Part shown: positions 25,532 to 34,064 of the stretch, one piece after another
Numbering within the stretch: position 1 is the first letter of the stretch
How the letters are laid out: each line of letters starts with the position of its first letter
From: Rhizobium sp. BK418
GTDB lineage: Bacteria; Pseudomonadota; Alphaproteobacteria; Rhizobiales; Rhizobiaceae
Length of the DNA: 64,000 nt
Reading direction: 5' to 3'
NCBI RefSeq assembly: GCF_004341105.1
Contig: NZ_SLZK01000005.1
Coordinates: 248,001 to 312,000 of the forward strand
Program-made: the position numbers and the translations under genes
Notes under the pieces: generated by a model
Told to the model about the DNA's origin: nothing
Databases searched by the model: none
The model's input: the letters and a program-made list of their open reading frames with translations, nothing else

Positions 25532-27370
25532 ATGGCAAACGACGTAAAAAGGGGGAGGGGCATCCAGAGTCAGGACCGCGTAGGATATGATCTCAGCCTG
25601 ACATATCGGCTTGGAGTGATGTTCTCCGCATTCTGGAATTCGCAGGTCCGCGGCAAGGTGCTGCTGCTTGCGACATCGCTTGTCATCATCATCCTGGCGA
25701 CTGCCTATGGACAGGTGATTCTCAACGAATGGAACGCTCCCTTTTACGATTCCCTCGAACGCCGTGATCTTGGCGAGTTTTTCCGCCAGCTCGAAGTCTT
25801 CGTGATGATCGCCGGCGCATTGCTGCTGCTCAACGTGCTGCAGGCCTGGCTGAATCAGATGACCGCGCTCTACATGCGTGAGGGTCTCTCACGCGATCTC
25901 GTCGATCAGTGGCTGAAGCGCAAGCGTGCGCTGAAGCTCTCCGCCATCGGCATTATCGGCGTCAATCCGGACCAGCGCCTCCACGAGGACTCGCGCAACC
26001 TCGCCGAAAGCACCACGGGTCTTGCGCTTGGTCTCCTGCAATCGACCATCCTGCTTGTAAGCTTCATCGGCGTGCTTTGGGAGCTTTCAAGCGGCTTCAT
26101 CTTCCGTATGGGCGGCCATAGCTTCTCCATTCCCGGCTATATGGTCTGGGCGGCGATCTTCTATGCCGCATCGGCCTCGGTATTGAGCCAGGTCGTCGGC
26201 AGCAAGCTCGTCAAGCTGAACGCCGACCGGTTTTCCAAGGAAGCCGAACTGCGCTTCGCTTTGATGCATGCCAATGAGAATATGCCGGCGATTACGGTGG
26301 CGCACGGCGAGGAGAACGAGCGCAAGCGCATCAACGCCGACATCAGCAACGTTCTCTCGGTCATCAAGCGTCTCGCCATGGCCAACACAAACCTGACATG
26401 GGTCTCGGCAGGTTACGGCTGGCTGGTTATCGTTATTCCGATCATCGTTGCGGCACCCGCCTATTTCTCCGGCGGCCTCACCTTCGGCCAATTGATGGTA
26501 TCGGTCGGGGCCTTCAATCAGGTCAATACGGCGCTACGCTGGTATGTCGCCAACTTCGGCCCGATTGCCGAATGGCGTGCCACGCTGATGCGCGTCACCG
26601 ATTTCCGCCAGGCGCTTCAGGAGATGGATGACGGGTTCGATGTAAAGGACGCCATCATCTACGAGGAAACCGCGCCCGACACCCTCACACTGAAGGATAT
26701 CGTCATTATCGCGAAGCTCGGCGAGGATATCGATGACTGTGGCGGCTTTCGGATGCGCGAGACGGACGTGACGATCAAGGCTGGTGAAAAGGTCATGATC
26801 AACGGTGATCACAGCGTGAACCGCCGCCTGCTCTTCCAGGCGATGGCCGGTCTCTGGCCCTCTGGCAAAGGCACTATGGGGCTGCCGCCTGCCGCCGACA
26901 TGCTGTTCATCCCGCAGGTCGCCTATATTCCTGGCGGCTCGCTACGCGAGGCGATCGCCTTCCCCGAAAAACCTGAGACCTATGATAATGCGGCGGTCGA
27001 AGCCGCGCTTGAAGCCGCTGGCCTGCATTCACTGATCGCACGCCTCGATACGAAGGCGCGCTGGGACAAGATCCTTGATAGCGACGAGCAGAAAGCCATC
27101 GGTTTTGCCCGCCTGCTTCTCGTCAAGCCGCGCTGGGCCGTTTTCGACGAAGTGCTCGAAGGCATGGAACCCGAGTGGCAGCATACGATGACCAAGCTGC
27201 TCGCAACGATGCCGGATACCGGCATGATCTATATCGGACGTTCGGAAGCCTATATGGAAGCACTGCATCCGCGCACGCTGCACTTGCTGGCTCTGCCTTC
27301 AAAGCCGAGCGAGGAACCACCTGCAGCGTCAGCGGGATCGAGCGCCGTGGCCGCCGCCCCGGCGCTCTAA
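25532..27370 (+). CDS. SbmA/BacA-like ABC transporter, membrane domain fused to a degenerate ATPase domain
   Basis: The 612-residue protein has an SbmA/BacA-type membrane domain (about 25-345, including LNEWNAPFYDSLERRD near 64) and a C-terminal nucleotide-binding domain (about 385-590). Family members take up peptides or vitamins. The ATPase motifs have decayed. The Walker A region reads NGDHSVNRRLL (424-434) with no GKS/T, the signature is DSDEQKAIGFARLLL rather than LSGGEQ, and the H-loop position is Arg570 in YIGRSEA. Walker B keeps VFDE. The membrane domain looks intact and the reading frame is open throughout, so this is not a plain pseudogene. It may work by proton drive, as SbmA and BacA do. 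Confidence 0.85.
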   Translation: MANDVKRGRGIQSQDRVGYDLSLTYRLGVMFSAFWNSQVRGKVLLLATSLVIIILATAYGQVILNEWNAPFYDSLERRDLGEFFRQLEVFVMIAGALLLLNVLQAWLNQMTALYMREGLSRDLVDQWLKRKRALKLSAIGIIGVNPDQRLHEDSRNLAESTTGLALGLLQSTILLVSFIGVLWELSSGFIFRMGGHSFSIPGYMVWAAIFYAASASVLSQVVGSKLVKLNADRFSKEAELRFALMHANENMPAITVAHGEENERKRINADISNVLSVIKRLAMANTNLTWVSAGYGWLVIVIPIIVAAPAYFSGGLTFGQLMVSVGAFNQVNTALRWYVANFGPIAEWRATLMRVTDFRQALQEMDDGFDVKDAIIYEETAPDTLTLKDIVIIAKLGEDIDDCGGFRMRETDVTIKAGEKVMINGDHSVNRRLLFQAMAGLWPSGKGTMGLPPAADMLFIPQVAYIPGGSLREAIAFPEKPETYDNAAVEAALEAAGLHSLIARLDTKARWDKILDSDEQKAIGFARLLLVKPRWAVFDEVLEGMEPEWQHTMTKLLATMPDTGMIYIGRSEAYMEALHPRTLHLLALPSKPSEEPPAASAGSSAVAAAPAL

Positions 27371-27435
27371 AGTAGTTCCAGCATAGTCTTTGCAGTTCTG
27401 TGTCCGGAATTGCGTGAAAACAAAGTCCGGAAATC

Positions 27436-28065
27436 CTACATCGGCGGCATCACGCCATTGACGCCGATGGTGACTTGCGCGGCCGAGATGTTGCCGTCGG
27501 CCGCCTTCTCCGCCATGACGATCACGCCGGCGCCGGGCTTCAGGTCATCCTTGGTTGCCGCCGCAAATGTGACAATCGGTGTACCGTCGGCAATCGAGAT
27601 GATCTTTTCCTTGCCCTGATAGGTGAGCGTGATCGTATGGCCGTCGACGGCCTTGACCGCATTGCTGACGGTCGCATTCGTCATCGAGCTGTTCGGCTGA
27701 ACATCCCACGGGCGGCTGCCTTCGCCGGTGCCCTTCATCGCGGCCGGGAAGATCAGCACTTCGATTGCGCCGTCGGGCCCAGTGCCTTTCGGCAGCGAGG
27801 CCACGCCTACAAAATCGCCGACCTTGATGTCGTCGACCGAGGCCTTCTTGATGCCGGCGACCTTCCACCCCGATTTTAGTGCGACTGTCGCATCGCTGCC
27901 TTCGCGGGTCTTGACGATCAGCATGTCGCCGTTGAGGCTCTCGATGGTGCCGCGCACACGCACGCGCTGGTTTTCCTGAGCGCTCGCCGCCTGCGAAAAG
28001 CCGATCATGATGAAGCTGCTGGCGGCAAGCGCCATGAATATTCCGGTATAGGATTTGCGAGACAT
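27436..28065 (-). CDS. Periplasmic protein of unknown function with a signal peptide
   Basis: The 209-residue protein begins with a clear Sec signal (ALAASSFIMIGFSQAASAQ, likely cleaved after ASA). The mature part is beta-rich with two similar halves: RGTIESLNGDMLIVKTREG...GDFVGVAS and AVDGHTITLTYQGKEKIISI...GAGVIVMA. The layout resembles OB-like repeats of DUF5666-type exported proteins. No catalytic motif is visible. An AAGGAAGAG ribosome site precedes ATG 28065. It stands alone, and its function cannot be assigned. Confidence 0.75.
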   Translation of the reverse strand: MSRKSYTGIFMALAASSFIMIGFSQAASAQENQRVRVRGTIESLNGDMLIVKTREGSDATVALKSGWKVAGIKKASVDDIKVGDFVGVASLPKGTGPDGAIEVLIFPAAMKGTGEGSRPWDVQPNSSMTNATVSNAVKAVDGHTITLTYQGKEKIISIADGTPIVTFAAATKDDLKPGAGVIVMAEKAADGNISAAQVTIGVNGVMPPM

Positions 28066-28219
28066 GTGACTCTTCCTTCTTGCCCTGGTCGGCGCGATCC
28101 CTATTGCCGGAGTGGCACTCTAAGCCGCTTGACGCAGCATGGGCCAATCAAGGAAAAGTGAGGAAGCGGGCTTCCGGCAACCGCGGGAGGCCCGATAAAT
28201 ATCTTGTGAAAATACCGGT

Positions 28220-28618
28220 TTAGCCGGCCGGGGACATATCCATGTACATGATTTCCCAGACGTGGCCGTCGAGATCCTGGAAGCTGCAGCCATACATCGG
28301 TCCCATATCAAGGATCGGCTTCCAGGGCTTGCCGCCAGCTGCCAGCGCCTTCTTGAGGTAATCGTCCACTTCGGCGCGGCTGCCGGCCGAAAGGCAGGTC
28401 AGCACTTCCTTGCCCCTGGACGTATCGGCAATATCGCCTTCGATGAACTGCTGGAAATGGCCATGGGTCAGCAGCATCACATAAATATTTTCCTCAACGA
28501 TCATGCAGGCGGCATCGTCGTTGGTGAAGGCAGGATTATAAGAAAAGCCGAGTGCCGAGAAGAATTCCTTCGACTTGCCGAGGTTCTTGACCGGCAGATT
28601 CACAAAAATCATGCGCAT
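28220..28618 (-). CDS. VOC (glyoxalase/bleomycin-resistance fold) family protein
   Basis: This 132-residue protein has the paired beta-alpha-beta-beta-beta modules of the VOC superfamily: FVNLPVKNLGKSKEFFSALGF at the start (split) and YGCSFQDLDGHVWEIMYMD at the end, where the Glu is a metal ligand in active members. ATG 28618 has GGAG 11 nt upstream; an earlier in-frame ATG at 28663 is less likely. Many such PhnB/YaeR-like proteins have no known substrate, and the neighbours give no hint. Confidence 0.83.
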   Translation of the reverse strand: MRMIFVNLPVKNLGKSKEFFSALGFSYNPAFTNDDAACMIVEENIYVMLLTHGHFQQFIEGDIADTSRGKEVLTCLSAGSRAEVDDYLKKALAAGGKPWKPILDMGPMYGCSFQDLDGHVWEIMYMDMSPAG

Positions 28619-28723
28619 GAAAAAATCTCCGTTATGACGTGATGGCACCATGCCGTTGATCACGTTCGGCTCAAAGACGGAGGGAAACCGCCGGATCCGA
28701 CATTTCAGGAGATTTTTATTGGA

Positions 28724-30547
28724 TCAGCCCTCCAGCTCCTCGCGCAGCATTTCAAGCTCCAGCCATTCCTCTTCCATTTTGGTCATGCTTTCCCGCAGCT
28801 TCTCCATCTCCGAGGCCAACCGATTGAACGTTGCCGGATCCCTAGTGAAAAGATTTGGATCGGCCATTTTCTCCTCGCGCTTAGCGATTTCGGCCGCAGC
28901 TTTCGCCATTTCCTTCGGCAGGTTTTCAAGCGCGAATTTTTGTTTGTAGGAGAGCTTGCCCTTAGAAGCAGAAGGAGAAGCGGCAGCGGCCTCCTGCGCC
29001 TTCGGCTTTTCCGCCACCTTCTCCGCCCTACGGCGTTCTTCTGCCGCACCCTTGCGCTGTGCCAACATGTCCGAGTAGCCGCCGGCATATTCGATCCAGC
29101 GCCCGTCCGGCGCCTCCGGATTTGCAGGCGCGATTGTCGAGGTCACCGTCCGGTCGAGGAAATCGCGGTCGTGGCTGACGAGGATGACGGTACCGGCAAA
29201 GCCGGTGACGATCTCTTGCAGCAAGTCCAATGTCTCGATGTCGAGATCGTTGGTCGGTTCATCAAGGATGAGCAGGTTTGCCGGTCGCGACAGGATGCGC
29301 GCCAGCATCAGCCGTGCGCGCTCGCCGCCGGAGAGATTTTTGATCGGCGTGCGCGCCTGCTCCGGCTGGAACAGGAATTCCTTCATATAGCCGGTCACAT
29401 GCCGCTGCTCGCCGTTGACCAGGAGGTTCTCGCCGCGCCCATCCGTCAGGTAGTTGGCAAGCGTGTCCTCCGGGTTGAGGTCCTCGCGCTTTTGGTCGAG
29501 GGTGGCAATCTCGAGATTGGTGCCGAGCTTTACGGTGCCGCTATCGGACGCAAGCTGGCCGGTCAGCATCTTCAGAAGCGTGGTCTTGCCGGCGCCGTTA
29601 GGTCCGACGAGACCAATGCAATCGCCCCGATGTACGCGGACCGAGAACGGCGCGACGATTGGCCTGTCGTCATAGCTCTTGGTGATCTTGTCGGCCTCGA
29701 TCACCAGCTTGCCGGATTCCTGCGCGTCTGAGGTCGTCGCCTGCACGGTTCCCTGCGGCCCCTTATGGCCGCGATATTGCGCGCGCATGGTCTGCAACTC
29801 GCCGAGACGACGCATGTTGCGCTTGCGCCGCGCCGTCACGCCGTAGCGCAGCCAGTGTTCCTCGCGCTCGATCGCCTTGCCGAGCTTATGCTGCTCCAGT
29901 TCCTCGGCCTCCAGCACCTGGTCGCGCCAGGCCTCGAAAAACGCAAAGCCTCTGTCGAGACGCCGCGATGTACCGCGATCGAGCCAGACGGTCGCCGTCG
30001 ATACCTTTTCGAGGAAGCGGCGGTCGTGCGAAATCAGCACCAGCGCGCTGCGCGTCTTCTGCAATTCGCCTTCCAGCCATTCGATGGTCGGCAGGTCGAG
30101 ATGGTTGGTTGGCTCGTCGAGCAGCAGAATATCGGGCTCCGGCGCCATTACGCGTGCAAGCGCGGCGCGGCGCGCCTCACCGCCGGAAAGGGTCTTCGGG
30201 TCTTCTTCGCCGGTCAATCCGAGATGCGAGAGCAGGTAGGTGACGCGGTAGGGATCGTCGCCCGGCCCGAGCCCGGCTTCAGCATAGGCCTGCACAGTCT
30301 CGAAGCCGGCAAAATCCGGCGCCTGCTCCAGATAACGCACCGTGGACGCCGGATGACGGAACACTTCGCCCGACTGCGCGTCGACAATACCGGCAGCAAT
30401 CTTCAGAAGCGTCGATTTGCCCGAGCCGTTGCGGCCGACAAGGCAGATCTTGTCGCCGGGCCCCACCTGCAGGGCGGCGCCTGCCAGAAGCGGCGTGCCG
30501 CCGAAGCTCAGGAAAATATCGTCGAGTTTCAGGATAGGAGGCGCCAA
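28724..30547 (-). CDS. ABC-F family ATPase, Uup type
   Basis: The 607-residue soluble protein has two complete ATPase domains: Walker A GRNGSGKST and GPNGAGKTT, signatures LSGGEARRAAL and LSGGERARLML, and LLLDEPTNHLD and LILDEPTNDLD. A lysine-rich linker and a C-terminal coiled coil (MEKLRESMTKMEEEWLELEM) complete the Uup layout. ABC-F proteins act on ribosomes or, for Uup, on DNA and translation stress. The start appears to be TTG at 30547, 3 bp after the thiamine pyrophosphokinase stop, so the two genes are cotranscribed. Confidence 0.9.
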   Translation of the reverse strand: MAPPILKLDDIFLSFGGTPLLAGAALQVGPGDKICLVGRNGSGKSTLLKIAAGIVDAQSGEVFRHPASTVRYLEQAPDFAGFETVQAYAEAGLGPGDDPYRVTYLLSHLGLTGEEDPKTLSGGEARRAALARVMAPEPDILLLDEPTNHLDLPTIEWLEGELQKTRSALVLISHDRRFLEKVSTATVWLDRGTSRRLDRGFAFFEAWRDQVLEAEELEQHKLGKAIEREEHWLRYGVTARRKRNMRRLGELQTMRAQYRGHKGPQGTVQATTSDAQESGKLVIEADKITKSYDDRPIVAPFSVRVHRGDCIGLVGPNGAGKTTLLKMLTGQLASDSGTVKLGTNLEIATLDQKREDLNPEDTLANYLTDGRGENLLVNGEQRHVTGYMKEFLFQPEQARTPIKNLSGGERARLMLARILSRPANLLILDEPTNDLDIETLDLLQEIVTGFAGTVILVSHDRDFLDRTVTSTIAPANPEAPDGRWIEYAGGYSDMLAQRKGAAEERRRAEKVAEKPKAQEAAAASPSASKGKLSYKQKFALENLPKEMAKAAAEIAKREEKMADPNLFTRDPATFNRLASEMEKLRESMTKMEEEWLELEMLREELEG

Positions 30548-30550
30548 GTA

Positions 30551-31207
30551 TCAGACTCCGGAAAGATCATAGGGCCGCGCGAGCACGATGGCTCTGCCGC
30601 TGGCAAGCGAGAAGCGCACGAGGCCTTCCGCGACATTGGAAATGGTGCGTGACGAGCCGAAGGGCAAATGGAAGTCGGCGAGCGGATAGCGAGCATTCTC
30701 GATGAAAAGCCCGGTGAGTTCGCTGAACCCCGGCACGGAAAACAGGCTACCCGGCGGAAGATCGATCTCCAGCGAACCGGGAAGCAGAGGCACGGCTTCC
30801 TCGCTGCCCGAGGTTAGAAGAACGTCGAAGCCTTCTTGCGCCAGTTCGACACCATAAAGCAGATGCTGAAGCGCATGGTCGGAGCGTTCGCCGCCCAGCG
30901 CACCGGCAAGGATCAAGCGTTTAGCGCCACGCTCGATCGCTGCGGAAACGGCGATTTCACCATCCGTTGCAGCCTTTGCGGCTGGATAAGGCTGGCGTGG
31001 CACATTGGGAAAAGCACCATCAAGATCGGGCGGCGTCGAATCGAAATCGCCGACCCACAATTCCGGCACAACACCAAGCGCGGCTGCATGGCGCATGCCG
31101 CCGTCAGCCGCGATGAACCGGCTTTCCCGCACGGCGTCGCGCAGACGATCCGTCAGGATCAAAGCGCCGCCAAGCAGAATGGTGAAGGTGGATTGGCTCA
31201 TGGGCAT
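30551..31207 (-). CDS. thiN: Thiamine pyrophosphokinase
   Basis: This 218-residue protein has the family motifs in order: AADGGMRHA (about 34), WVGDFDSTP (about 51), ATDGEIAV (about 80), LAGALGGERSDHALQHL (about 100) and a C-terminal SSRTISNVA. It transfers pyrophosphate from ATP to thiamine to make the cofactor. Either ATG 31207 or 31201 may start it. It precedes the ABC-F gene by 3 bp. No TPP riboswitch is visible upstream. Confidence 0.9.
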   Translation of the reverse strand: MPMSQSTFTILLGGALILTDRLRDAVRESRFIAADGGMRHAAALGVVPELWVGDFDSTPPDLDGAFPNVPRQPYPAAKAATDGEIAVSAAIERGAKRLILAGALGGERSDHALQHLLYGVELAQEGFDVLLTSGSEEAVPLLPGSLEIDLPPGSLFSVPGFSELTGLFIENARYPLADFHLPFGSSRTISNVAEGLVRFSLASGRAIVLARPYDLSGV

Positions 31208-31267
31208 TGCCCATAGCGCAAACGGGGGGTGAAGGGGAAGAGGCGCCGGATATCTGGCACCTTTCTC

Positions 31268-31472
31268 TTAGAAGCGGTAAGTCACATCGGCGCCGATCAG
31301 CCAGGGATCGAGCTTTGGCTTGCCGCTGACATCGGCACCGCCGCGATCGCATCAAAAATTCGGGCGCAAGAAAATCTTCTTCACATCAAGGTTCGCACCC
31401 CGATGTTCATCGAACATGTAGCTCGAAGCCTGCCTGCAACGCGACACCGAAGGTGTTTTTCACGTCCTCAGC
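31268..31472 (-). pseudogene. Remnant of an OmpW-family outer membrane protein gene
   Basis: Only the C-terminal part of an OmpW-like barrel can be read on the minus strand. One frame gives VKNTFGVALQAGFE. The next frame gives YMFDEHRGANLDVKKIFLRPNF, and after an in-frame TGA the same frame continues GKPKLDPWLIGADVTYRF and a stop. The final aromatic residue and DPWLIGA...YRF ending are typical of OmpW. At least one frameshift, one stop and loss of the N-terminal two thirds show decay. The fragment abuts the 3' end of the marR gene. Confidence 0.72.
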
Positions 31473-31947
31473 CTGGAGTATCCTTGTCGCGGGATAGGAA
31501 AATAGCTTCGTAGCCACTGATGAATTTCTCAAACAACACCGAGAAACTATCAATCTCTTCCTGGGGCCACTCACGCACGACTTCGGAGACGAAAGAGAGC
31601 TTCTGAGCTTGGATTTCCGCTAGTAGCTTCTCCCCAATCGGAGTCATGACAACGACGATGCGCCGCGCATCTGCCTGCGATGCCTCGCGGCGCAGAACGT
31701 TGCGGCCAACCATATCGGACACAACACGGCTTGCCCGCGACGGATCGATACGCAACATCTCGGCGATCGCACCGACGGTCACCTCGCCATTTTCCTGCGC
31801 GCGGCGCACGGCATCAAGCACATCGAGATGCGAGAGCTCCAGATCCGGTGCCACGCTCTGAATTGCCAGACGGCCGATCAGCCGGCGGCCTGTCATCATC
31901 CGCATGCGCGTCATGGTGCGGCCGATGCGCGGCACGCTATCCATGGA
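31468..31947 (-). CDS. MarR-family transcriptional regulator
   Basis: From ATG 31947 the protein is about 159 residues with a MarR winged helix: VGAIAEMLRIDPSRASRVVSDMV as recognition region and a wing with REASQADARRIVVVMT. AAGGA lies 7 nt before this ATG; an upstream ATG at 31995 would add 16 residues. It is divergent from a 14-helix drug-efflux gene, and a perfect palindrome lies in the efflux promoter, so it is probably its repressor. Its 3' end now borders the ompW remnant. Confidence 0.85.
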   Translation of the reverse strand, partial: SMDSVPRIGRTMTRMRMMTGRRLIGRLAIQSVAPDLELSHLDVLDAVRRAQENGEVTVGAIAEMLRIDPSRASRVVSDMVGRNVLRREASQADARRIVVVMTPIGEKLLAEIQAQKLSFVSEVVREWPQEEIDSFSVLFEKFISGYEAIFLSRDKDTPG

Positions 31948-32054
31948 AACATCCTTAAGCTCTGTGGTTCTTGTCTCGGTCGGGGTCTCAATCATGACGG
32001 AACCATAACAGATCGGAATCGAAAATAGAATATGCTAACGTCAATATTATGCCA

Positions 32055-32083
32055 TTGACAAATACGTGCTATTAGCACATAAA
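32055..32083 (+). promoter_or_regulatory. Efflux-gene promoter with a palindromic MarR operator in the spacer
   Basis: TTGACA (32055-32060) and CATAAA (32078-32083) are spaced by 17 bp on the plus strand. The spacer contains a perfect palindrome, GTGCTA-T-TAGCAC (32066-32078). A bound MarR dimer would cover both promoter elements. Confidence 0.65.
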
Positions 32084-32111
32084 GCCTCGACGTAACGACA
32101 TTGGTCCTCCC

Positions 32112-33653
32112 ATGGATATGCAACTTGCCCCCGCGCCGCTCGTGACAGACCCCCGTAAGCGGCTCATCCTCTTTTTCTTTCTGATGACCGCAATGTTCAT
32201 GGCGACGCTGGACAACCAGATCGTCTCCACCGCACTGCCGACCATCGTCGGGGAATTTGGCCATCTGGACCGTTTCGGCTGGGTCGGCTCCGCCTATCTG
32301 CTGGCGCTCAGCGCCGTCATGCCTCTCTATGGCAAGCTCGGTGATCTTTTCGGTCGCAAATATGTGATGATGACGGCAATCGCGATCTTCACAATCGGTT
32401 CGGCGGTCTGCGGCTTCGCCGTGTCCATGAACACGCTGATTGCCGCCCGCGTGCTGCAAGGTTTTGGCGGTGGCGGCATCATGGTTTCGATCTTCGCCGT
32501 CAATGCCGATCTCTTCGAGCCGCGCGAACGCGCTCGTTACCAAAGCTATTCCAGTCTCGTGCTGATGGCCTCGGGCGCGATCGGCCCCGTCCTCGGGGGT
32601 ACGATGAGCGATCTCTTCGGTTGGCGCTCGATCTTCCTCGTCAACGTGCCGATCGGCTTCATCGTGCTGACCGGCCTTGCTTTCATGCTGCCCTACCGCA
32701 AGCCGCATCGTCGTCCGAAGATCGACTATGCTGGTGCATTGCTCCTGGCTCTGACGACGACCAGCATCGTGCTGGCAACCGACAGCAGCGAACTTTTCGG
32801 CGCGCTGCTCTCTCCGCAGAGCATCGGCATCATAGCCTTCGGCGCGGTCTGCGCCGTCACCTGGGTTTTAGTCGAGCGCCGCGCACCGGAACCGATCGTG
32901 CCAATGCAACTGTTCCGCAACTCCACCTTCAGTCTGTTGTTGGTGATCTCAATCATGGGCGGCGCAATCGCCATCGGCATGGTGAATTACCTAGCCCTCT
33001 TCCTGCAGACGACGACAGGTCTTTCACCCTCGGGCGCCGGTCTCCTTTTCATCCTCCTGACAGGCGGTCTCGTCGTCGGCTCTTTGAATGCCGGCCGCAT
33101 TATTTCGAAGACCGGCCGCTACAAGCCCTTTGCCATCGCCAGCATGACCTGCAGCGCCATGGCATTCGCGCTGATCTCTCAGGTTCATGCCGGCACCCCG
33201 ATTGTCTTCATCGGCGCGATCATGCTGCTGCACGGCATCGGCATCGGCCTTGCCCAGCAGGTTCCGGTCATCGGCGTGCAGAATGCCGCACCGGCCCGCG
33301 ACGTAGGCGCGGCGACGGGTTCAGTCACGCTATCGCGCATGGGCGGCGCTTCGATAGCCATTTCTATCTACGGCGCGATCATCGCCTCGCAGCTCGGCAA
33401 GATCGGCGCCTCCATTCCCGGTGTGATAAATATCGAGGAACTGACACCGAAAATGATGGCAGCACTTCCCGAGGCTAGTCGTCACGCCGTCGCAGATGCC
33501 TATTCTGCCGCCTTCTCGCCGCTGTTCCTGACTTCCTGCGGCATCGCGCTCATAGGTCTGGTTGCAGCAATCATGCTGAAGCCTGTTCAGTTGCCCCGCG
33601 CAAGCGAACAGAAGACTGGCCACGCCAGCGTCGCCGAAGCTGCAGCGGAATAA
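32112..33653 (+). CDS. MFS drug efflux transporter, DHA2 (EmrB/QacA) family
   Basis: The 513-residue membrane protein has the 14-helix DHA2 layout. Motifs include LDNQIVSTALPTI in helix 1, GKLGDLFGRK in the loop between helices 2 and 3, and SSLVLMASGAIGPVLGG (antiporter motif C type) in helix 5. It exports hydrophobic drugs in exchange for protons. The divergent marR gene and the palindrome between them suggest derepression by a substrate. The substrate range is unknown. Confidence 0.92.
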   Translation: MDMQLAPAPLVTDPRKRLILFFFLMTAMFMATLDNQIVSTALPTIVGEFGHLDRFGWVGSAYLLALSAVMPLYGKLGDLFGRKYVMMTAIAIFTIGSAVCGFAVSMNTLIAARVLQGFGGGGIMVSIFAVNADLFEPRERARYQSYSSLVLMASGAIGPVLGGTMSDLFGWRSIFLVNVPIGFIVLTGLAFMLPYRKPHRRPKIDYAGALLLALTTTSIVLATDSSELFGALLSPQSIGIIAFGAVCAVTWVLVERRAPEPIVPMQLFRNSTFSLLLVISIMGGAIAIGMVNYLALFLQTTTGLSPSGAGLLFILLTGGLVVGSLNAGRIISKTGRYKPFAIASMTCSAMAFALISQVHAGTPIVFIGAIMLLHGIGIGLAQQVPVIGVQNAAPARDVGAATGSVTLSRMGGASIAISIYGAIIASQLGKIGASIPGVINIEELTPKMMAALPEASRHAVADAYSAAFSPLFLTSCGIALIGLVAAIMLKPVQLPRASEQKTGHASVAEAAAE

Positions 33654-33655
33654 AC

Positions 33656-33682
33656 TGAGGCGCGGGACTTTCGCGCGCCTCA
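33656..33682 (+). terminator. Hairpin after the efflux gene
   Basis: TGAGGCGCG (33656-33664) pairs with CGCGCCTCA (33674-33682) across a 9-nt loop, starting 2 bp after the stop codon. Only a weak T stretch (CATTTCAG) follows. Confidence 0.5.
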
Positions 33683-34064
33683 TCATTTCAGCCGAAGCAA
33701 AAGCACTACTATTAATTGCACTCCTCGCGCGAGCGTTATAGTTAGTCGCGTCAGTCGACCTCTTGACCAATTTTTTCCGCAGTGTGGCCGGAATCTGCCC
33801 TTGCGATGGAACTTTCGCCATAATTTCATTGGAGCGAGAAAGTGCCTCGACAGGCGGGGCATTGCCGAAATGCAACGGCGCCACATTTAGATGAAGTCTC
33901 GCTATGCAACCCACGCGGAAATCAGCTACAGCAAAGACTTGGATCGGCCGATTGTGCAGCGCGAGAACCGAGGCGGAAGCCTATTGAATTTTCCTGGCAA
34001 CGGCCGGCCCGAAAATGCGGCAGACCGGCGACTTATAATGATGCGGAGAGACAGACTGGACAGC
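33683..34064. other. Intergenic stretch before the M48 protease gene
   Basis: About 380 bp with no convincing gene. The protease frame stays open upstream to 33891, but the encoded residues there have no family character. It presumably holds the protease promoter, though I could not pick a clear one. Confidence 0.4.

Noticed and set aside
33891..34064. An N-terminal extension of the M48 protease
   Set aside because: It would place about 58 polar residues before a clear lipoprotein signal peptide, which must be at the N-terminus.
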